In this document: piece after piece, positions 55,411-64,000 of the stretch | Layout of the letters: each line of letters opens with the position of its first letter | How positions within the stretch are numbered: the first letter of the stretch is position 1 | NCBI GenBank assembly: GCA_905250115.1 | Contig: CAJNOI010000155.1 | Span: forward strand, 1 to 64,000 | Direction of reading: 5' to 3' | DNA: 64,000 nt | Origin: Adineta steineri | Taxonomy: Eukaryota > Rotifera > Eurotatoria > Adinetida > Adinetidae | Made by a program: the position numbers and the translations under genes | The notes under the pieces: model-generated | What the model saw: the letters and a program-made list of their open reading frames with translations, nothing else | Databases searched by the model: none | Told to the model about the DNA's origin: nothing

Positions 55411-58400
55411 TATTTATTTATCGTGTTTTATAACTTGGCAATAAGCAGTGAAACCTCTTTTTCTTGTTTGTATGCGCTGGTTTTATAACCGTGTCTACAG
55501 ATTTGTCTTGTCTTGTCTTTTTCTTTTTCTTTTTTTGTCTAATTTATTTTCTCTGGTTGATATATTTCATGTTGTGTATTGTTTTTGCTAAAAAGAATTT
55601 CTTGTGCTATTGTCAGATATACATATCTATATATAAATATATATATATATATATAAACAAAATCCTATGGTTACATTTTGTTGACAAGGATTGAATTTGA
55701 CTAGATTTTTATTGCTTTTTCAACAACGACAGGAAATGATAGTCATTTCTTAAACAGTAAAGATAAAAAGAGACAACTCGGAAAAATTTACAAGAACATA
55801 TAAAGACTCGTTCTCTTAGACGGAAATATAAATGACATCGATCTATTTCATAAGAAAAGAACGAAGTAATAACAATCAACGAACAATAGAACTTCTTTTT
55901 TAAAGTAACTATAAGATAATGATATAGTTTATTTTATATGTATATATATATATATTGATTGAATGTGAATATATACTCATTTATAATAATAATTAATCAT
56001 AATAGTGAAGTTATCAGAAAAAATTATTTTACTCTTAAAATTTACAATAAAACATAATTTTGCCTTAAGCTATAATAAGTCTTATTGTTATATTTTTCCA
56101 AAAAGAAAATTGATTTTATATCATATTTCGTTATTTGATTTAATAATTTTTATGTATACATCTATATATTGATCTTTGGTATATACATAATCCTTATTGA
56201 TTTGCTATGCATGTTTTTCCGGTTTAGAATAATGATGTCTTCCTTTTTCTATATCTCTATATGTATATATGTTTATCTGTACGTGTGTGTCAAAAATAGC
56301 GTCAATGAACTCTTGCTTAGTTCCGATCTAATCAGATATTGATGAGTAAAAATGAGGAAGTAAACTCATTCGTATATTTAACATAACGAACAACAAGATA
56401 TAGGATGGTTTCAGACATTATTACTGAATGAATAGATAGGGAAAAAGTAAAGAGAAAAGACATGTATTCATTCAACAGTAAAAAGTATAGAGGTAAGGGG
56501 AGAGCCAATTACACACAAGAGAAACGTAACATATATAAAAGAAGAGAGAAGAATTGGTGTGACAAAGACATAAGAAAGGCTTGAGTAAGGATGCGACTAG
56601 AAAAAAATTGAACGGATGTACGCCTATATACTTGAAAGTGTGCGTGCTTTAGAATAAAGATAAAGTAATAGTATGGTATTTATTATTGTTTTTGTTTTTT
56701 TTTTTGTCTATTATTATAACACGAATATTGATAAGTAGAAAAGAAAATCACGATATTTAGTTCTATTACGAAATTATCAATTGCTATTTTATTGTTTGAT
56801 ATTATTGATAATATAGAATGATAGTATTTGTTTTCTGTGTCATTTGTTACACATCAATATAATGGTCACCAAACTAAAAACGAACTGAAAGAAGAAGAAG
56901 AAGAAGAAGAAGAGGAGGAAAGGAAAGAAGCAGAAGATGAGCTTATTGATTATTTATTCATAAGAAAAAGTTCAAATAGAGACAAATAACATAGAAAAAA
57001 GCAAACAGAAATGAGAAGATGATGATGATGAAGAGAAGAAGACGAACAAGAAGAAGAAAAAGAAGAAAGATAGAACTAGCTAAGTCGTTCTATTAAAGTT
57101 GATAGAAAGATGAAGTCAACTAACGCATGCATGTCTGTAGATAACAACAATCATGAGACACATCAGTGTGTTTGTTTCTTACATATAAATTAACAATTTG
57201 ATTTATAATCATATCTATTGGTATGTCATACATTGAATCTATTGAATAATGAGATCATATTTAATAATAATACTAATATATAAAAGATAGACGAAATAAG
57301 CTTTTTCTTTCTTTTTTTTCATATATATATATATTCATAGAACAAAACAAAAGGTGTAAATCGCTTCGGATTGTCTTATTTCTAATAAAGCAATTTTTGT
57401 TCTATTGAAAAAAAAAATCTAAAGATTCATAAAACTGGAAGAAACCTTTTGGTAATAGTATTCATCAAAATGGAATTAGAGAGAAGAAGAACAAGAACAA
57501 GAAGAAGAAAGAAAAGAAGAGGCTAACGTGATCGTACATTGCCATTCATTTTTTTTCACATTAATTTTTTTTTCTCCCGTTTCCTCTTACCATTAATATA
57601 AATAGGTAAAATCTTTAGTTTCAACTTAAAAATAAAATTTGTTCAAATAGGTTAGCTAATATTATAGTTAAACTTATTGATTTAGGATAAATGGCAAAGA
57701 ACATAAGTTTTCACTTTGATCTTTGAATGAGATCATTTAACGATTGTTTCTATCATTAGAGAAAAGAGAGTAGTAGTAGTAGTAGTACTTTTAATGATGG
57801 TACTATTGGTTATAAATGCATGCGCATCGCACTTGTCCTTCATTCCGGAAATGAAAAACTTTTCTTACGAAGTGGTGATAGTGTAGACTAGATCGTGCTG
57901 CGCTCATTTTCATCATCGCCATCTCTCTCTCTCTCTCTCTCTATTTTCTCTCCCTATTTCTCGTTCATCATCAGGCACAAAATTTTTTTGCCTATTGCCA
58001 AACGATAGTAACATTGGAATGCAAATGTGATACTCGGGTGTCGGTTTAAATGATTTGTTCTCTCTTCAAACGTCATCAAGTTTGTACCGAATCGTAATGA
58101 TTCGATTTGCTTCGACTCGTGTGTGTTAACTCGATTTTATCCGATAAAAATCTACATTTTCCGATAACAACAACAGTTACAAATATATTCATGAAAGAAA
58201 ACCAAATTTCACATGCTACTTAAACTAATTCATTCTTTATTGTCAATACCTTTTTTTTCCATTCAATATCAATCCATATAAATTTTCTATTCTATTATAG
58301 ATTTTTCTTTTTTCAGAAAACTATTTTCTTCATTTTATATTTTACATGTTAATCATAAATAACAATGATCAACAAATTTCTTACAATCAACAACAAATAA

Positions 58401-58846
58401 TAAGTAAATAAATAAACGCGTTTTTTTTTCATGAATATAAACCTAATTATCAAATGCTCTCTACTAATGTATCTATTGACAAATGTAATCAAGATTTCTT
58501 CTTCTTCATCGTCGTCGTCTGTATACTTAAAAATATAACGATGGACAGATGTCAAACATATACTAAATCATAATGTCTAATGGCTTCTAATTATCTGTAG
58601 AAAGACTGACAAACTATCCTATATTCGTAAACCTTTTTTTATGTTAAAGATTGATACTTTAGACTTAATACATTATCCTGATTGTTTTTCTTTCTGGTAT
58701 TATGATAATAAATTCTATATTTTATGAATATTAGTTATACATATTGGAAGAATAGGGACAAAAAATAAATCTCTCTCTTTTTTTTCGCTAATTAGATATT
58801 GGTGAATTGCAATTGCCCTTTATTTGGGCGTTATATTAGTGATGGC
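55411..58846. other. Long intergenic region upstream of the CNG channel gene
   Basis: About 3.4 kb with GAA/GAAGAA purine runs (56890-56940, 57010-57070, 57480-57520), TA runs (55640-55660, 55945-55960), a GTA run (57770-57785) and a CT run (57920-57950). No protein-like frame. Probably 3' UTR of the FLYWCH gene and promoter or leader of the channel gene. Confidence 0.45.
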
Positions 58847-61800
58847 ATGGATCAAGCATCATCGTTCAAATCGTCTATACGCTATGAAGTGTGCAATTCC
58901 GATGCTGACAATAATACTTCATCAATAAAACCATCAGAACAAGAATTATTATCACTTACTGATGACGAACTATGTGAAATTACGATTTCACCAACAACAA
59001 TTAAAACAACATCATTATCATTATCCTCACCTAATCATCATACATCATCATTAACTCCATTAATTCCTATAACATCAAGTGGTATTCATCGAGCATCATC
59101 TACTGATTTAACAACACATCTTAAATCATTACCATCACCTTCTCCATCACAACATCAATTTGGTAGTACTCTATCAATACATTCTCTTGCTAAACAAACG
59201 AATACACAACATCGTCCATCAATAAATTCTCCATGTTCATTAAGTAGTCGTCAATCAATCTCAAGACAATCAGTATTTGGTACACTTGCAACTACATTAA
59301 CAGCTGTACGAAAAACATCATCATCAGCATTAACTTTAGCACAACAACGATTATCAACTGATAATGGAAATTTATTTTCTGCTTATCAAGGTAAAATATA
59401 TCGAATATAATTCATGTCGACAAAAGACTAACAACTCTTGATTAGTTATTTCCTTTTTTCTTCCCGATTAGTACATGAATGATTTAAATAATGAGCAATT
59501 CTTGTCGATTCAAAGGAATTATTTTTTTCTTATTATAATTTCAATTTTTTATTTTTTATAGGCGATTATATTCGTCAATCACGACAATTACGTAAAGCAC
59601 GTAGACAAGATATAAAAGCTCGTTTTGAAAAATTTGATTTAAATCCTCCAACAACACGTCGTACACGTTTTACATTTATATTTGATCCAAGTGGTCGTTT
59701 ATCTTATTATTGGACATCAATCATAAGTCTTGCATTTCTCTATAATTTTTGGATAATTATATTTCGTTTTTCATTTCATGAATTAACATCGAATAATTTT
59801 ATTTTATGGTTTATATTTGATTATTCATGTGATTTTATTTATTTAATGGATATTATGTTTAATTTTCGTACAGCATATTTAGAAGAAGGTGTTATACAAA
59901 CAGATCCAATTAAATTACGACATTATTATATGAATACAACAAGATTTTATATCGATTGTCTTTGTTTAATGCCATTAGATTTTCTTTATCTATCCATTGG
60001 TTTTAAATCAATTGTTCGTTGTTTTCGTTTAGTTAAAATATATCGTTTTTGGACATTTTTGGATCGAACTGAACGACATACAAACTATCCGAATTTATTT
60101 CGTACTATTGTTATGATACATTATTTATTAGCAATATTTCATTGGAATGCATGTTTAATCTATATACTACATACGCGATCAAAATTAGATATAACAACAC
60201 AATTTTCATTTACATTAGATGATAGTGGTTCAAATTATTTTAAAGCTTTGTAAGTTAATTCGAATATAAAAGTCACTTTAATGATATATTTGTTTTTGAA
60301 GATATTGGTCAATAACAACCTTAACTTTAACACAAAATCAAGAGACAAAACCTGAATCAAAAGAAGATTATATCTTTTTAAGTTTTCAAATTATTTTTGC
60401 TTTATTATTATTTGCAACAATTATGGGACATGTTGCATCAATTGTAGCAAATTTAAGTAATGCAAGAAAAGATTTTCAAGGTAAAATAGATTGTGAGATT
60501 TATATATGTAAATTTTCATTTTTGTTTTTTGTTTAGCAAAATTGGATGCTGTTAAAACATATATGTCATTAAGACGTGTGCCGAATAACCTTGAAGATCG
60601 TGTTATTCGATGGTTAGTCTATTTGACTTTGTTTTAGAATAAATGTTAAAAGATACTTAAGATAATGGATGAGACATTTTTATAGATGAAAGCAAATAAA
60701 CGAATAAAATCTTTCAAGATGTCTCTACTTCTCAAAATTTTTCTTGTACATAGAACGATTGACTTCATTATAAACACAATAGTTTTTTTCCGCAAGACAA
60801 AAAAAACAGAATATATTATATATATATTTAACGGTCACTTGTATTTGTATGACGACACAGATTAAGACTCAACTGATTTAATTAGTAACAGTTGTCATAG
60901 ACGAATGATTAAGTTATTTAACATATATTACAAAAATACACAAGTTCTATCCCAACATTATTAGACATAGAATAATTTTAGATACGCTACACTAATGGCT
61001 ATTTCTTTTCGGATAATATATACGGAGTACGTGTGATTATTATCGACGCTCTAGATTAGTATGCATTTAATAAACCTTCTATTCAATATTATAACACAAT
61101 AATAATTGAGAAAAAATATCGATTCAACTAAGCTGTTTTTTGAAGAACATTCGACATTGAACAATAAAATATTCTTTATTTTCTAACCATTCACATAGAT
61201 ATTATAGCAATCTTAATTGATTTTCGAGTACTCATAAAAGAAATTCTTCTAGTGGATAACATTTGTTCAAGTTCATATTTTACTTATAATATGTCGAACG
61301 ATACTAGTCGTTATTAATTAAAGAATTTTCTTTTAGGTTTGATTATTTATGGATGAGTCATAAATCTGTTGATGATAATCATGTTCTATCATTATTACCA
61401 TATAAACTTCGTGCTGAAATAGCAATACATGTTCATTTAGATACATTAAAACGAGTAACTTAATTTTTTGTCTTTGAAAATTTTCAATTCAATAAGTTTT
61501 TTTTAATTTAGGTTGAAATATTTCAGAATACAGAAGCTGGATTTTTAAATGAATTAGTTTTACGTCTTAAACCTGTTCTTTTTTCTCCTGATGATTTTAT
61601 TTGTCGTAAAGGTGAAGTTGGAAAAGAAATGTATATTGTTAATCGAGGAAAATTACATGTTATGGCTGATAATAATAAAACAGTTTTAGCAACATTAAAA
61701 GCCGGTAGAAAAACAAATTTTTTCTATGAAAAAAAAAGTATTTTATTTTCTTTTAAGGTTCATATTTTGGAGAAATAAGTATATTAAATATGGGTAGTGG

Positions 61801-62394
61801 AAATCGACGAACAGCATCAGTACGATCAGTTGGTTATTCAGATTTATTTTGTCTTTCGAAGGAAGATCTTTGGGAAGTATTAAAAGAATATCCAGCTGTA
61901 CGTGTTAAACTTGAATCGATTGCTGTGAAACGTCTTGAAAAACATAAAAAGCCATTAATACAACTAAGTAAATGAGAGCAAAAATCAATGAAATTTCTTT
62001 TTCTACAGATAATTTTTATTTAGTTAATCTAAAACGAAGTAAAAGTTCACCAGGCTTAATCGAAGCAAGTTGTCGTATACCATTCTATGCATCTTTTCGA
62101 CGATTAAACAGTGACACACAACGACTTTCATCAATTAAAGAATCCGATGTCAAAACCAGTATGCAATTGAATTCATCAAATCCTTTACTGATCACAGCAC
62201 CATTAGCATCATCAATAAGTGTAACATCATCATTAAATTCTGGTTCAGTATTATTAAATGACATTGAATATTTAAAAAAACGTCTTATTGAACTTGAACA
62301 AGAAAATTATTCATTAAATCCAATACTTAAACAACGCTATATTGAAATTGAAAATCATTTGAAAATCCTTCAAAGTAAACAAAATGAAAAATAA
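58847..62394 (+). CDS. Cyclic-nucleotide-gated cation channel, alpha-like
   Basis: Eight exons (58847-59390, 59562-60249, 60302-60480, 60537-60612, 61337-61454, 61512-61704, 61758-61967, 62009-62394) give 797 residues. The N-terminal 180 are Ser/Thr-rich. S1-S6 follow, with S4 [12 protein letters not shown]. The C-linker is [16 protein letters not shown] and [20 protein letters not shown]. The cyclic-nucleotide domain contains [15 protein letters not shown] and the phosphate-binding [20 protein letters not shown], with the Thr favouring cGMP. A C-terminal leucine-zipper helix ([16 protein letters not shown]) matches CNGA trimerisation coils. The pore reads [17 protein letters not shown]: the normal TIG of TLTLTTIGET is QNQ, and two residues are inserted before it. 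The start is the first ATG; the frame is open to an acceptor at 58796, so an upstream exon is possible. Confidence 0.9.
60613..61336. other. Unusually long intron of the channel gene
   Basis: 724 bp against about 50-170 bp for the gene's other introns. AT-rich; no transposon ends or coding sequence were recognised. Confidence 0.5.
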
Positions 62395-62565
62395 CTTTTA
62401 TCTTACAACAATTATTTCTCCTTTCTTTTCTTTTTTTTTTATATGCATAATTTTTCTTTTTGATGATCGTCAGATCGCCTAGAATTTTATTTAGAAAAAA
62501 AAAACACAACTATGACTTGTATAAATGACAAAGTCAAAAGGAAAAGAAAACAATATATATATATA

Positions 62566-63794
62566 TTATATAAAATTTTTACAATAACAACAAGGTTGAG
62601 AATTTATTCGAGATGATGAACGTGATGATGCTAAAGCTACCTAAATAGTTAAATAAATATTTTACAGTAGAGATAAATTAAAATCTATACTGTTATTTTT
62701 CGTCCATCGGCAATGGAACCATTTTTTACACGAATAGCATTCATACCATCACCTAAAATCAAGGTTAAGCTTTCCTAATGTTCGACAAGGATGAATATGT
62801 TTTTCTTGGTAGAAAAATAATTAATAATAAATTTTACACATACTGTGAAAAACAGCAGTTCATTTGAAATATTCAGAAAATTGTGCTTTTTTAATTGAAC
62901 TGGATTTCTATAAATGGAATCATACACAGGAAGTCAATAGCCCATTGAGAAAATATTTCTCTATCGATATAAAATTCATAGTTTTGCACTGATGACAAGT
63001 ATACTATAGAATTATTGGATTTTACAAGAACTCTTACTTAATTATTTTCCTTATTCTTCGATCATACTCAATAAATAGTGTAAAATATTTAATATTTACT
63101 ACACCTTTAGCTTATTGATATAGGATTATATTAATTAAATTTGAAATGATTCTCTCATAGGCCAAAGACTGTAATATGACTTACTATGACGTAAAAAAGT
63201 AATAAATCCAAAACCCTTGATAAATAAAAAATTAATTACTTCTATCATAATAAAATATTGAATCTTACTTTTGAACCACGTTCATTCGAAACTATTTCTG
63301 GATCTTTTACTGGACCAAATACCTATGAGAAAAATATTAAACTTAGGAAAATAATTCGAAATATTTACTCATACCAAAAATTGTTTTCGTAAATCATCAA
63401 TAGTCCATAAAAATGGAATATTTCCAATATGAACACGTAACGGTTGTTCTTCTTCATGAAACTATAAATAAAAATATAAAAAAGACACAACAATTCAAAT
63501 ATATATTTACTTGATCATAAGATGTCATAGATAAATGTTGATTTTTTGTTGATAATGAATTTGAATGATTCTAAATAAAATAATTAATATATATACAAAA
63601 AAACAATTTATTCACTGGATTATAGGATACATGTTGATTAATATTTCCATTTGATGTTGTTATTTCCGTGCACAAAATTTGTTCATCTAATTGATGCGGA
63701 TAGAGATGCATAGCAATAAGCTAAATTTAAATAAACAAATATCTCTAATTAAAAAATTCTTCCCACAAAATATTATAATTACATGTCGATTCAT
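62566..63794 (-). CDS. RBFOX-like RNA-binding protein (short, one RRM)
   Basis: Eight exons (63794-63783, 63720-63616, 63570-63511, 63461-63375, 63322-63269, 63215-63185, 62752-62691, 62640-62566), all GT..AG and in phase, give 161 residues. After a 60-residue polar N-terminus comes one RRM: RNP2 VHIGNI within PLRVHIGNIPFLWTIDDLRK, then NERGSKGFGFITF (RNP1), and VKNGSIADGRKIT for the last strand. NERGSKGFGF and the GRKI ending are hallmarks of RBFOX (Fox-1/A2BP1) splicing regulators, which bind UGCAUG. A usual RRM Phe is changed in places (FLW for FRF), and the C-terminus (CCYCKNFI) is short. Several residues diverge from canonical RBFOX, so RNA specificity may differ. It converges with the channel gene; the two stops are 172 bp apart. 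Confidence 0.8.
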
Positions 63795-64000
63795 TGTTAT
63801 TCGTCGTACTCTTCTCTTACCCAACGAATAGATCTGCTCACTTTTGTTGCCAGTGATATACGAAAGCAAACACGTGTTTATATATATATACATTTTCCGG
63901 GGGATTGTACAGAAAAGGAAAATATAAGAATTTCGAAATAATGAATCATTCGTTAAAATTAAAAAACGTCATTTTATCATTAGTCATGCAAATAGAATAA
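63795..64000. other. 5' flank of the RBFOX-like gene
   Basis: Short AT-rich flank at the window edge with a TATATATATA run at 63880-63890. Possibly promoter. Confidence 0.35.

Noticed and set aside
63687..63893. 68-residue minus-strand frame at the window edge
   Set aside because: It crosses the first exons and intron of the RBFOX-like gene in a different frame.

Overview
The window looks like nuclear DNA of a bdelloid rotifer (class Bdelloidea; genus not determined). The base composition is strongly AT-rich. Introns are short (about 45-90 bp) with GT..AG ends. Telomere-like TGTGGG/CCCACA repeats occur. There is an ADP-ribosyltransferase-TPR gene of the kind known to be expanded in bdelloids, and an otherwise ordinary set of animal genes. 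There is no bacterial or viral backbone. No tRNA, rRNA or CRISPR array was seen.

Layout. Positions 1-17000 are accessory, subtelomere-like DNA. This part holds a telomere-like repeat tract, a small tandem family of coiled-coil genes (one copy runs into the telomere-like repeat, one is broken), and an intact divergent relative. It also holds a partial copy of the 3' end of SCAPER interrupted by a Tigger/pogo-type transposon. Next comes a very large minus-strand gene that I assembled from six exons with matching phases (13444 to 6309). It encodes a caspase-like domain, a SAM domain and a VLIG/GVIN-type giant GTPase in one 2124-residue protein. Six short foldback elements with telomere-like arms lie in this stretch, two of them inside introns of that gene.

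Positions 17000-43000 are gene-rich core genome: SCAPER (-), an AFF/lilliputian-like factor (+), SERF (+), an Mpv17/PXMP2-family protein (+), an OCIA-domain protein (+), a dystroglycan-like membrane protein (+), phosphonopyruvate decarboxylase (+), ATG5 (+), MIF (+), NDUFAF6 (+) and RAE1 (+). MIF, NDUFAF6 and RAE1 are packed head to tail with gaps of 50 and 13 bp. A splice acceptor lies in the first gap and coincides with the NDUFAF6 stop codon in the second, which suggests an operon resolved by spliced-leader trans-splicing. Phosphonopyruvate decarboxylase and ATG5 may form a second pair.

Positions 43000-64000 contain an ART-TPR gene (-) and TRIP13/Pch2 (+) with a large foldback transposon in the intron that splits its Walker A motif. 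They also contain a rhodopsin-like GPCR (-), a hAT-type miniature element, a FLYWCH zinc-finger gene (+), a cyclic-nucleotide-gated channel (+) with a non-canonical pore, and a short RBFOX-like RRM gene (-).

The strongest candidate for an undescribed system is the caspase-SAM-giant-GTPase fusion. I infer, but cannot show, that it couples a GTPase sensor or scaffold to protease output in innate immunity or cell death. Exon joins were deduced by eye from splice signals and reading-frame phase. No transcript evidence was available.
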